Source: Chitinophaga varians (GTDB lineage Bacteria > Bacteroidota > Bacteroidia > Chitinophagales > Chitinophagaceae). Taken from it: a stretch of 64,000 bases of DNA. Shown piece after piece: positions 57,571 to 64,000 of this stretch. The translations under genes were made by a program, and so were the position numbers. The stretch is taken from the NCBI RefSeq assembly GCF_012641275.1, contig NZ_JABAIA010000003.1, positions 620,001-684,000 of the forward strand, given 5' to 3'. Below the pieces are notes generated by a model. That model was given only the letters and a program-made list of their open reading frames with translations, had not been told where the DNA came from and did not search any database. Each line of letters begins with the position of its first letter. Positions within the stretch are counted from its first letter, which is position 1.

Positions 57571-57910
57571 TTCTTTAGGTTATTTTAAAATAAATACACA
57601 TCTTTGCATCGGAAATAAGGTTCTTGACAGTAGGAACTTTTTGATTCAGATCGTTATGAGATTGTAGTATATAGTGCAGAAACGGCTTTCTGCCATATCA
57701 ACCCCGAAGTATTGTACACCTGTATCCCCGGTTAAAATTCTTCCTCCTTGTAATCCCTTTTCAGATACGTAATCATCAAGTTTTTAAAGTCATTTTTTAC
57801 CGGTAGACCCGTGTCATTGATGCATGCATCAATGTGCGTGCGCTGTTTTGTCGCCTGTTGAGTGCGGCCCGGTTGACCTATGCCCTGAAAATGCACTTAA
57901 TTTTTATATT
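57571..57910. other. 340-bp intergenic region with a 20-bp perfect palindrome
   Basis: No open frame with protein-like features. It is AT-rich in the first part. The palindrome at 57815-57834 stands out; I could not place a confident promoter. It is the 5' region of the small S24/S26-like gene. Confidence 0.6.
57815..57834. promoter_or_regulatory. 20-bp perfect palindrome, candidate operator
   Basis: CATTGATGCATGCATCAATG reads the same on both strands over its full length. It lies 76 bp before the ATG at 57911 and has no T-run, so a dimeric repressor site is more likely than a terminator. Confidence 0.5.
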
Positions 57911-58234
57911 ATGAATAAATATGAAAGACTCAAAAATGAACTGGAAACAGTTGGGACCGGAAAAATGAAAGCCTTTGGCGCCTCTATGTTGCCCATCCTT
58001 AAAAGCGGTACCCTGCTGACGTTTCAGCGGGAACAGGAATATGCGGTGGGAGACATCGTGTTTTGTAAAGTGAAAGGGCGTTATATTGATGCGCACAAGA
58101 TCACCAAAAGAGATGCTAACAAAGGATACCTGATCGCCAATAACCACGGGTTTGAAAATGGATGGACCAAGGTGATTTATGGCAGGGTTATATTGGGAGA
58201 ATATGAAAACCGGATCATTTACCGCAAGGGGTGA
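57911..58234 (+). CDS. Small S24/S26-like protein (signal-peptidase/LexA-like fold)
   Basis: A 107-residue protein. The segment FGASMLPILKSGTLLTFQR matches the SMxPxl..G motif of S24/S26 peptidases (Ser nucleophile), and YAVGDIVFCKVKGRYIDAHKITKRDANKGYLIANNHG carries the second strand pair with Lys residues where the catalytic Lys is expected. It has no membrane helix and no DNA-binding domain, so it is neither a normal signal peptidase nor a phage repressor. Small stand-alone members like this occur in Bacteroidota. I take the ATG at 57911. Its end overlaps the convergent MBL-fold gene by 20 bp. Peptidase activity is possible but not shown. Confidence 0.7.
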   Translation: MNKYERLKNELETVGTGKMKAFGASMLPILKSGTLLTFQREQEYAVGDIVFCKVKGRYIDAHKITKRDANKGYLIANNHGFENGWTKVIYGRVILGEYENRIIYRKG

Positions 58235-59090
58235 CCGGCTCCCATTTGAATCCTTTGTCCCCTCTTGTTATTTTCCCCACCCCCGGCCATGGCAGATGAT
58301 AGGTCATGGTCATCCTTCCGGAGTTTGCCGCTTCCTGTAAAAAACTTTCCCGTGTTTGGGCTGCCTGCTCAAAATCCATGTCATAAAACATTCCCCATTC
58401 CGGATGTTGCAACAGTACGGCTGCGTGTAGCAGGTCGGCGCTGTGCAGTAAGGTTTCCTCACCGGAAAAAATCTCTACCATGCTGTGCCCTGAAGTGTGT
58501 CCGGGCGCAGGTATTAACCTGATACAATCGTATAGTGTTGCCCGTGGGGCTGCCAGTCGCAGCTGTGGCCGAATGGTACGCAGTATCTGCGGTATGCGGG
58601 TAGTGAGCCCTGTTTGCATCGTGGGCGCAATGTTCAGCGGGCTGGCAGAAAAGTCGGGCTGGTCTTGCATCCAATGGTCGTATTCCGTTTGGCTTAAATG
58701 AACAATAGCATTTGGAAAAACGAGTGGACCATCCGGGTGTAAAAGGCCGCCTGTATGGTCACTATGGGCATGTGTCAACACGATATCGGTGATGGACGTC
58801 GCCGGAATACCGGCAGCAGCGAGGCTTGCGGGCAACAGTCCGCTGGTGGTGTCTTCCTGTCCGAGGCCGGCATCGATCAGTATCAGTCTGTCCTGATGGC
58901 GTACCAGGAGGATGTTAAGGTCCAGTTGCAGCACATCTGTAGGGAGTAGCAGTGCCCGTAGCGAATGATGCACCTGGCTGGGCTGTTCATAAGGCCCAAT
59001 CATGGGATGCGCAGGGGACAGGGACTGATGGCCGTCGCTGAAGACCATCAGCTCCAGGTGTCCTACGCGGAAAGTAAACGGTGTTTGCAT
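58215..59090 (-). CDS. MBL-fold metallo-hydrolase
   Basis: A 291-residue protein with the metal motif VLTHAHSDHTGG (His 107, His 109, Asp 111, His 112), a third His in IPAPGHTSGHSMV and an Asp in LLHSADLLH, all in the order of the class II MBL fold. No signal peptide, so it should act in the cytoplasm. It resembles quorum-quenching-lactonase-like and related hydrolases, but the specific substrate is not evident. I chose the ATG at 59090 (MQTPFTF); the frame opens at 59126. It is divergent from the LysR regulator 86 bp away, which probably controls it. Confidence 0.9.
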   Translation of the reverse strand: MQTPFTFRVGHLELMVFSDGHQSLSPAHPMIGPYEQPSQVHHSLRALLLPTDVLQLDLNILLVRHQDRLILIDAGLGQEDTTSGLLPASLAAAGIPATSITDIVLTHAHSDHTGGLLHPDGPLVFPNAIVHLSQTEYDHWMQDQPDFSASPLNIAPTMQTGLTTRIPQILRTIRPQLRLAAPRATLYDCIRLIPAPGHTSGHSMVEIFSGEETLLHSADLLHAAVLLQHPEWGMFYDMDFEQAAQTRESFLQEAANSGRMTMTYHLPWPGVGKITRGDKGFKWEPVTPCGK

Positions 59091-59125
59091 GATGTTTATT
59101 TGCCTGCAAACTTCGGTGAATTTCA

Positions 59126-59133
59126 TACTTTTG
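59126..59133 (+). promoter_or_regulatory. -7 promoter box for the LysR gene
   Basis: TACTTTTG matches TAnnTTTG exactly and lies 43 bp before the ATG at 59177. The box itself overlaps the inverted pair ACTTT-TGT-AAAGT, so a bound regulator there would block transcription. Confidence 0.45.
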
Positions 59134-59155
59134 TAAAGTTGAATTATCTCATCAA

Positions 59156-59178
59156 ATACTTTAATAAAACTAAAGTAT
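59156..59178. promoter_or_regulatory. Inverted repeat overlapping the LysR start, candidate autoregulatory operator
   Basis: ATACTTTA (59156-59163) and TAAAGTAT (59171-59178) are perfect reverse complements 7 bp apart; the right arm runs into the start codon. A similar ACTTT/AAAGT pair lies upstream at 59127-59139. Two like sites in a divergent LysR promoter region suggest LysR binding. Confidence 0.45.
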
Positions 59179-60067
59179 GATCACTGATGTATTGGACCTG
59201 GACTTATTACGCACTTTTGTATTGGCGGTGGATTTAGGCAGTTTTGCCCGTGCGGCGGAGCAGGTGTCCCGCTCACAGTCGGCCGTGAGCCTGCAGATGC
59301 AGCGACTGGAGGAACTGACGGGCCACCAGCTGTTTGTCAGGCAGGGGCGTGGCCGCGAGCTGACGGCCAGCGGTGAGCTGCTGATCGGTTACGCCCGGCA
59401 GTTACTGCGGCTGAACGACCAGGCGGTAGAAGCACTGTCCACCCGGCAGCTGGCAGGGGTAGTACGCCTGGGCATGCTGACGGATTTTTCCGAGGGCAGT
59501 CTGCCGCAGGTGCTGGCGCGTTTCGCCGAACAGCATCCGCGCGTGCAGATGGAGATAACGATCGACAAGCAGGTGGTGCTGCAACAAAAATTACTGTCAG
59601 GAAAGCTGGACGTGATCGTATGTGTCGGGGCGCAATTGCCGGAAGGTGCTGTGCCGATTGGTAAAGTGCCTTTACGTTGGATCGGGAATAGAACGGTGGC
59701 ACAGCAGTCGCCGTTGCCGTTGTTGCTGTTTGAACCGCCCTGCCTGTTCCGCGCTGCCGGCCTGGCGGCGCTGGAAAAATCCGGTGTGGCCTGGAAGCCG
59801 GTGCTCACCGCCAGCAATGTGGCAGGTATGTGGGCAGCTGCCAGGGCCGGACTGGGCATCACTATCCGCACGCAGATAGGATTGCCGCCGGATTGTAAGA
59901 TATTGCCGGTTTCCCGCGGCCTGCCGGCATTGCCGCAGATATTCGTTTACCTGCTGACGGCGCCACGGAAAAAGAACGCTGCTGCAGCTGCCCGGTTGAC
60001 AGCCATCGTGCAGGATACGCTTAGCAGTGAACTGAAAAATATGCAGGGACTTAAGAAGAAATCATAA
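59177..60067 (+). CDS. LysR-family transcription regulator
   Basis: A 296-residue regulator. The N-terminal helix-turn-helix is LDLLRTFVLAVDLGSFARAAEQVSRSQSAVSLQMQRLEELTGHQLFVRQGR, followed by a linker helix and the substrate-binding domain starting near residue 93 (VVRLGMLTDFSEGSLPQVLARFAEQHPRVQMEI). The effector is not evident. It is divergent from an MBL-fold hydrolase, the usual arrangement in which the regulator controls its neighbour and itself. Confidence 0.94.
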   Translation: MITDVLDLDLLRTFVLAVDLGSFARAAEQVSRSQSAVSLQMQRLEELTGHQLFVRQGRGRELTASGELLIGYARQLLRLNDQAVEALSTRQLAGVVRLGMLTDFSEGSLPQVLARFAEQHPRVQMEITIDKQVVLQQKLLSGKLDVIVCVGAQLPEGAVPIGKVPLRWIGNRTVAQQSPLPLLLFEPPCLFRAAGLAALEKSGVAWKPVLTASNVAGMWAAARAGLGITIRTQIGLPPDCKILPVSRGLPALPQIFVYLLTAPRKKNAAAAARLTAIVQDTLSSELKNMQGLKKKS

Positions 60068-60126
60068 GAAATTTGTTAATCATCCGCTTTTAATAAAATC
60101 ATGAGAATGCCCGGTAATACTATAAC

Positions 60127-60134
60127 TAGCTTTG
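60127..60134 (+). promoter_or_regulatory. -7 promoter box for the papain-like gene
   Basis: TAGCTTTG matches TAnnTTTG. Transcription would start near 60141 and give a leader of about 33 nt before the ATG at 60174, which supports that start over the TTG at 60132. Confidence 0.5.
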
Positions 60135-60173
60135 GTAAATGTTAACGCCAATTTTTGCCAAAATCATTTCTTT

Positions 60174-61703
60174 ATGAGTATTACCACAATTGTTTGTTTG
60201 CCACATGAGTTAAAAGATGAGTTAGTCCAAATCATGCAGGATGAGTTTGCGGTTTCTCTTCAGATTGCCCGGGAAGCCTACGAAGGCATGCTGGAAGGGT
60301 ATTTCTGCCGATTAAAAGCAGGGGTGCAGTTTGTGATCGAGTATCCTTATGTGGATAAGGTTTATCGGGATAGCTACTATGCATACTTTTCTTCCAAGCG
60401 AAGAGTGTATCAAAAGAATTGTATCCGGGTGTCTGTATTTGATGGTATCGTTCTGCCGGACCAATTCAGAAATGCCAAAGGCATTGCCAGCCTGCGGGAG
60501 CGGTACCGGGGATTTATGGTGATAAGGCCTACCATGCCTCATGTTATTGGTAGGAGCGTGCTATCTCCACATGCATTGCAACAGCATGGTTTTTTTAGTC
60601 TTATGGGGAGGTTTCCAACAACCGTGAATGCGGTCAGATTTGAAGCAAGGGGCTTTCCGCACGCTTCGCAGGATAGGGAAACACTCACTTGTTCTGAAAC
60701 GTCATTATGGGCCATGATGGAGTATTTTGCCTCACGATATGCTGAATATAAGCCTGTAGTACCTTCTGATATTATCGATATGTTGAAAAGCCGATCCAGT
60801 TCAAGGCAAATTCCATCAGAAGGACTTACAATCGAGCAAATGAGCTTTGCGTTGAGGGAGTTCGGTTTTGGAACGATAGCCTATGACAGATCAGAGTATT
60901 CATTGACATCGTTTACAAATTTGTTATCGGTATACGTCGAAAGTGGTATTCCATTGATTGTAGTAGTGTCAAATGTTCATCTCGGAGGAAGCGTGAGGCA
61001 TGCAGCAGTGATAGTGGGACGTTCGGAAACAACGAATGCCGATATCGATAGTCTTTCATCTGTAGAGGAAGGTAGTGCAGAGCTGGCTGAAATGATGAAA
61101 CGAAAGAATATCAGTATTGAGGACAATGCTGACATAAAACGTCGTTTTGTTTTTATAGATGATAATTACCCGGCTTATCAAATTGCTCCTCTTGAATCGC
61201 CAATGGCATATTATGAAGACGACGCCTGGAGAAAATGTGAAATTATGCAAGTGTTAGTCCCCCTTTATCCCAAAGTTTATTTGGACGGATTGGAAGCTAG
61301 AAGGTATATTAAGGAGTTATTATTAAGTCAGTTATTTCGGATTCCATCAGGAGCCAAACTATTTATTCGCATTTATCTCACCAGCAGTAGATCCTACAAG
61401 GATTATCTTGCTATAGAAGATAGCTTTTCCGACCATGTCAGAAACGCTATTCTATCTATGCAAATGCCAAAGTTTATTTGGGTGGCGGAAGTCTCTTCAA
61501 AGGAACTAATAAAACAACATAAAGCAAATGGGCTTATTGTTGTGGATGCGACAGAGACCAATACGATTTATGACAATGCATTGATCGTGTGCTGCTACGA
61601 AAATAGGTTTTGTTATAGAAAAGTTGAGGATAATAAATTAGTTAATAATTCTCTATCTTTGAATGAGTTTAATATTTTTACCAATAACCTAAAAGGCTTT
61701 TGA
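60174..61703 (+). CDS. Papain/C39-like cysteine protease-like protein, unknown role
   Basis: A 509-residue protein I do not recognise as a whole. Residues about 165-345 look like a papain-like (C39-type) fold: Cys 173 in LTCSETSLWAMMEYFASRY, a helical segment PSDIIDMLKS...SEGLTIEQMSFALREFGFG, then VESGIPLIVVVSNV, His 276 in SVRHAAVIVGRSE and Asp 329/Asp 330/Asn 331 in RRFVFIDDNYPAYQI. This gives a Cys-His-Asp/Asn order. The regions before and after have no match I know. No signal peptide or membrane helix is seen. The DNA is visibly more AT-rich than neighbouring genes, especially from 60900 on, suggesting transfer. It is 1 bp from the next small gene, so the two are one unit. Candidate roles are defence or toxin-type activity or peptide processing; I cannot decide. 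Confidence 0.72.
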   Translation: MSITTIVCLPHELKDELVQIMQDEFAVSLQIAREAYEGMLEGYFCRLKAGVQFVIEYPYVDKVYRDSYYAYFSSKRRVYQKNCIRVSVFDGIVLPDQFRNAKGIASLRERYRGFMVIRPTMPHVIGRSVLSPHALQQHGFFSLMGRFPTTVNAVRFEARGFPHASQDRETLTCSETSLWAMMEYFASRYAEYKPVVPSDIIDMLKSRSSSRQIPSEGLTIEQMSFALREFGFGTIAYDRSEYSLTSFTNLLSVYVESGIPLIVVVSNVHLGGSVRHAAVIVGRSETTNADIDSLSSVEEGSAELAEMMKRKNISIEDNADIKRRFVFIDDNYPAYQIAPLESPMAYYEDDAWRKCEIMQVLVPLYPKVYLDGLEARRYIKELLLSQLFRIPSGAKLFIRIYLTSSRSYKDYLAIEDSFSDHVRNAILSMQMPKFIWVAEVSSKELIKQHKANGLIVVDATETNTIYDNALIVCCYENRFCYRKVEDNKLVNNSLSLNEFNIFTNNLKGF

Positions 61704-61704
61704 T

Positions 61705-61902
61705 ATGGCAACAAAAATAGATGGAGCTAAAGAAATTTTTGCCAAATTGGAAAAAGAAGGGGAAGCTCATGTCGTGGACAGTCCTGAGTATTGGCAAAAT
61801 ATAAAAGAAATAAACAGACGTATGGAGGAGTTTCGTCGCGAGTCCAGGATGAAGCGTCAAAATTCCTGGATTGCTGCTTCTAAATTTTTCATCACATCAT
61901 AA
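61705..61902 (+). CDS. Small hypothetical protein, partner of the papain-like gene
   Basis: A 65-residue protein with a charged, helical middle (EYWQNIKEINRRMEEFRRESRMKRQ) and a hydrophobic tail. I recognise no family. Its ATG is 1 bp after the stop of the papain-like gene and the base composition is equally AT-rich, so it is the second gene of a two-gene unit ended by a terminator. It could be an immunity, antitoxin-like or adaptor protein; this is only inference from size and position. Confidence 0.6.
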   Translation: MATKIDGAKEIFAKLEKEGEAHVVDSPEYWQNIKEINRRMEEFRRESRMKRQNSWIAASKFFITS

Positions 61903-61927
61903 AGTATGTATTCCTTACAACACCCGA

Positions 61928-61953
61928 GGCTGGCAAACCATTGCCGGCCTTTT
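61928..61953 (+). terminator. Terminator after the two-gene AT-rich unit
   Basis: GGCTGGCAA (61928-61936) pairs with TTGCCGGCC (61941-61949; one G-T pair) around ACCA, followed by TTTT. It separates the papain-like unit from the acetyltransferase gene. Confidence 0.85.
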
Positions 61954-61973
61954 ATATTTTAAAAACAAACAAA

Positions 61974-62636
61974 ATGGAACCTGTTTTTTCTCCCGTTGAC
62001 TTGGAAACCTGGCCAAGAAAACCATACTTTGATTACTTCTACTATGGCGTGAAAACCAAATACAATATCAATTATAACCTTGATATAACAACGTTGATAA
62101 AAGAAGTCAGAGAAAGAGAATTAAAGTTTTACCCTGTGATGTTGTATGTCATCATGAAAATGGTGAACCGGCATGAAGCCTTCCGCTATAGCTTTGATGA
62201 CAAAGGGATATTAGGCCATTGGAACTATGTCGTTCCGTCGTACACTATTTTTCATGAAGACGATAAGACATTTTCTGATTTATGGAGTGAATACCACGAA
62301 GGCTTCGCGGATTTTTATAAGACAATCATCCATGATATGGAGACTTATAAAAACGTGAAGGGATTAAAGGCCCGTTCCGGCCGGCCACAGAACTTCTGCC
62401 CGGTATCTGCGTTGCCATGGCTTAGTTTCGCCGGTTTTAATCAGGATACATATACAGAGTCTTCGTTGTTGTTCCCGATTATCCGGTTTGGCAAATATTA
62501 TACGGAACATGAAAAAGTGATGCTGCCATTGACCATTTTTGTGCATCATGCTGTGGCCGACGGTTATCATACCTGCCAGCTGATCAATGATATGCAGGAA
62601 ATGAGCAACAAGGCAGGGGCCTGGTTGGCTGAATAG
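61974..62636 (+). CDS. Chloramphenicol acetyltransferase, type A (CatA-like)
   Basis: A 220-residue protein, the usual length for the family. The catalytic motif FVHHAVADGYH (His 191-192 region) near the C-terminus and the PVSALPWLSFAGFNQD segment are the CatA signatures. The start MEPVFSPVDLETWPRKPYFDYF is also typical. It forms trimers in the cytoplasm and transfers acetyl from acetyl-CoA to chloramphenicol. Chromosomal members may have other natural substrates. The gene stands between a terminator and the reverse AraC gene, whose stop is 2 bp away. I take the ATG at 61974. Confidence 0.92.
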   Translation: MEPVFSPVDLETWPRKPYFDYFYYGVKTKYNINYNLDITTLIKEVRERELKFYPVMLYVIMKMVNRHEAFRYSFDDKGILGHWNYVVPSYTIFHEDDKTFSDLWSEYHEGFADFYKTIIHDMETYKNVKGLKARSGRPQNFCPVSALPWLSFAGFNQDTYTESSLLFPIIRFGKYYTEHEKVMLPLTIFVHHAVADGYHTCQLINDMQEMSNKAGAWLAE

Positions 62637-62638
62637 CG

Positions 62639-63451
62639 CTAATGAGCCGCCAGACAGATGTCTTCCTGGAATTTCAGATACTGCCTGGGGCTCAGACGAA
62701 CATAATGCTGGAAGTCATGTATCAGCTGGCTCTGGTCATAGTAGCCGCAGGCATCAATAAGCTCAAACCAGTCGGTGGAAGCACCAGTCGCCACCTGTTG
62801 CTGTAGCATCTGTACAGCTTTTAAAAAGCGCTGATACCGCTGGCGTTCTTTTACAGTATAGCCGAATTGTTTTTTCTGGTGCAGCTGAACATTGCGCTCG
62901 CTTTGCCCCGTTGCGTCAGCAATCGCTTTGACAGGGTTCAGGTTATCATCTTCAAAGTTGGCCAGTTGTTCAGAGAGCAGGTGCTGGTCCTGCAGATAGG
63001 GTCTGCAGAAATGCAGGATATGCTCTACCTGCGCCGTGGGAGCAGGTATATGTTGTAATGATTCCCATAACGCGGTAAAACAATTATCGTCTACCAGGTC
63101 GTCCGGATGCCCCGCCATGGTGGCGCGGCCAAAAAAGCGATAAAAGGCATCATCTTTGAAATTAGCCACCAGTATGCTGGTGCCTGCCGGCAGGGTATAG
63201 TCAAATGCCTGTTTTACCGGGCCCAATACAATACACTGCTCCACTTCCATCTGCGTTTGCTGCGCAGAATGCAGGATGCCTTTTCTGCCAAACACAAAAA
63301 CCATGATCATCTGATAGGTGGGTAACAGCGTTTTCCTCACCGCCGCACTGGTATTATTGGCAGCATGATAAAAATGGGAAAACACCGTTTCATATTCCGC
63401 CGGAACAGGTAGCCGCGATTGCTGATAGTCTTCATGTATACCCTGGTTCAT
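62639..63451 (-). CDS. AraC-family transcription regulator
   Basis: A 270-residue regulator. The N-terminal part (residues 1-150) is a sensor-like domain (LLPTYQMIMVFVFGRKG, QCIVLGPVKQAFDYTLPAGTSILVANFKDDAFYRFFG) seen in Bacteroidota AraC proteins. The C-terminal part is the double HTH ending ACGYYDQSQLIHDFQHYVRLSPRQYLKFQED, with the family's second-HTH signature. It converges on the acetyltransferase gene with 2 bp between stops. Its target is not evident. A TATCTTTG promoter box lies only 4 bp upstream of the start. Confidence 0.9.
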   Translation of the reverse strand: MNQGIHEDYQQSRLPVPAEYETVFSHFYHAANNTSAAVRKTLLPTYQMIMVFVFGRKGILHSAQQTQMEVEQCIVLGPVKQAFDYTLPAGTSILVANFKDDAFYRFFGRATMAGHPDDLVDDNCFTALWESLQHIPAPTAQVEHILHFCRPYLQDQHLLSEQLANFEDDNLNPVKAIADATGQSERNVQLHQKKQFGYTVKERQRYQRFLKAVQMLQQQVATGASTDWFELIDACGYYDQSQLIHDFQHYVRLSPRQYLKFQEDICLAAH

Positions 63452-63455
63452 GCCT

Positions 63456-63463
63456 CAAAGATA
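63456..63463 (-). promoter_or_regulatory. -7 promoter box for the AraC gene, very close to the start codon
   Basis: TATCTTTG on the minus strand matches TAnnTTTG exactly, 4 bp before the ATG at 63451. A start site about 7 bp downstream would give a leaderless or nearly leaderless transcript. Confidence 0.4.
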
Positions 63464-63652
63464 GCAGAAATAAGGGGAGATGTTAATCATGGCATTTTCA
63501 CATCTGTGATGAACTATTGCTAAAATGATGAAATAGTTTTGTCTTGATATGGTACTACCGCCTCATCTCCGCCATAATTTTCCTTATATTCACAACATTA
63601 CACTGTAAAGGGAAACCTGCCAGAGCTATTCACTTTTAATTTGTTCAGATTT

Positions 63653-63937
63653 ATGACAATCCAGTTTTTTTACCTGGCACTTAGCCCAATGGGAGAGAAA
63701 CTACCGTATTTATATAGTAGCGTTTTTACAATCACCTACCAGCATTTGAAAGATCTGGTAGCACAACAACAGGAACTGGAAGCCGCTTTCAGGGTATACA
63801 ATCGTCAACCGGAAGAGTATAAAGCAGTATGGTCAGTGGGAACGGACGGAGAGGAGCAGGCTGTGGCCGACAGGAACGATGAAATACGGGCCTGGCAAAT
63901 GGATGAAAAAATTGTACGGACAATAAACTGGCCCTGA
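63653..63937 (+). CDS. Small hypothetical protein
   Basis: A 94-residue protein starting MTIQFFYLALSPMGEKLPYLYSSVF, followed by an amphipathic helix (TYQHLKDLVAQQQELEAAFRVYNRQPEEYKAVW). I do not recognise a family. The frame also opens at a TTG at 63641, but the ATG at 63653 is the better start. No neighbour gives a clue to its role. A hairpin overlaps its stop codon. Confidence 0.6.
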   Translation: MTIQFFYLALSPMGEKLPYLYSSVFTITYQHLKDLVAQQQELEAAFRVYNRQPEEYKAVWSVGTDGEEQAVADRNDEIRAWQMDEKIVRTINWP

Positions 63938-63956
63938 CAGTAAACTGCCAGGGCCA
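63929..63956. terminator. Hairpin at the end of the small gene, possible terminator
   Basis: TGGCCCTG (63929-63936) pairs with CAGGGCCA (63949-63956) around 12 nt. There is no real T-run, so it is a weak terminator candidate; it could serve a reverse gene ending at 63964 as well. Confidence 0.5.
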
Positions 63957-63963
63957 TGGAATA

Positions 63964-64000
63964 TTATTCATGCTCGTGCTGATAGATCCTTTCTATCGCG
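63964..64000 (-). CDS. Possible 3' end of a reverse gene running out of the window
   Basis: On the minus strand the last bases read AIERIYQHEHE then a TAA stop at 63966-63964. The convergent hairpin just beyond the stop would fit a gene end. Twelve codons are too few to identify anything. Confidence 0.25.
   Translation of the reverse strand, partial: AIERIYQHEHE

Noticed and set aside
57659..57910. Frame open from 57824 as the true start of the S24/S26-like gene
   Set aside because: The extra residues match nothing and cover the palindrome region; the ATG at 57911 begins the conserved part.

Overview
The window looks like a chromosome segment of a Chitinophaga-type member of the Bacteroidota. 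The evidence is a sigma-70 (FecI-like)/FecR/SusC/SusD set, lipoprotein signals, promoter motifs of the form TAnnTTTG, start codons without Shine-Dalgarno sequences, and GG-leader peptides with the leader type known from Bacteroidota lanthipeptides. I saw no rRNA, tRNA, CRISPR array or transposase.

Region 1 (1-23438) is the end of a non-ribosomal peptide synthetase (NRPS) locus. A 5'-truncated synthetase gene (end of E, then C-A-T) is followed by a 6081-residue synthetase: TubC-like docking domain, C-A-T-E, four C-A-T modules, and a thioesterase. Reading the adenylation pockets by eye gives ...-X-(D-Ile)-Asp-Leu-Asp-Ile, then release; X has a code I recall for diaminobutyrate-type residues. 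A lipoprotein subtilisin-like protease follows 42 bp downstream.

Region 2 (23489-35628) is mostly housekeeping or stress genes: a reverse Mla-type lipid transport operon (permease, ATPase, MCE protein), a universal stress protein facing a predicted ribosome-associated release-factor-like protein, an AraC-type regulator with a short-chain dehydrogenase, a lipoprotein amidohydrolase divergent from a Crp-type regulator, a sterol-desaturase-like enzyme, a HEAT-repeat protein and an MBL-fold hydrolase divergent from an HxlR regulator (35771-36142).

Region 3 (36317-39263) is the most striking part: thirteen small tandem genes, all on the + strand, for peptides of 51-68 residues. Each has a Lys-rich leader, a conserved motif near FNKETIAALN, a GG cleavage site and a variable core, usually with four Cys ending in CxxC. 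No modification enzyme or exporter is encoded next to them, so it is an orphan-looking family of RiPP (lanthipeptide-like) precursors. A GH43 glycosidase and a reverse alpha/beta hydrolase follow.

Region 4 (42509-57531) is one long co-directional operon: ECF sigma factor, FecR anti-sigma, SusC, SusD, a DUF4397-like lipoprotein, an ABC ATPase, a GldF-GldG-like fused permease, two tandem MutS-like ATPases lacking the mismatch-recognition part, and an S41 protease. A strong terminator closes it.

Region 5 (57571-64000) holds a small S24/S26-like protein behind a 20-bp perfect palindrome, an MBL-fold hydrolase divergent from its probable LysR regulator, an AT-rich insert with a papain/C39-like protein and a 65-residue partner, a chloramphenicol acetyltransferase, an AraC regulator and a small unknown gene.

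Functional calls rest on motifs read by eye; no database search was run.
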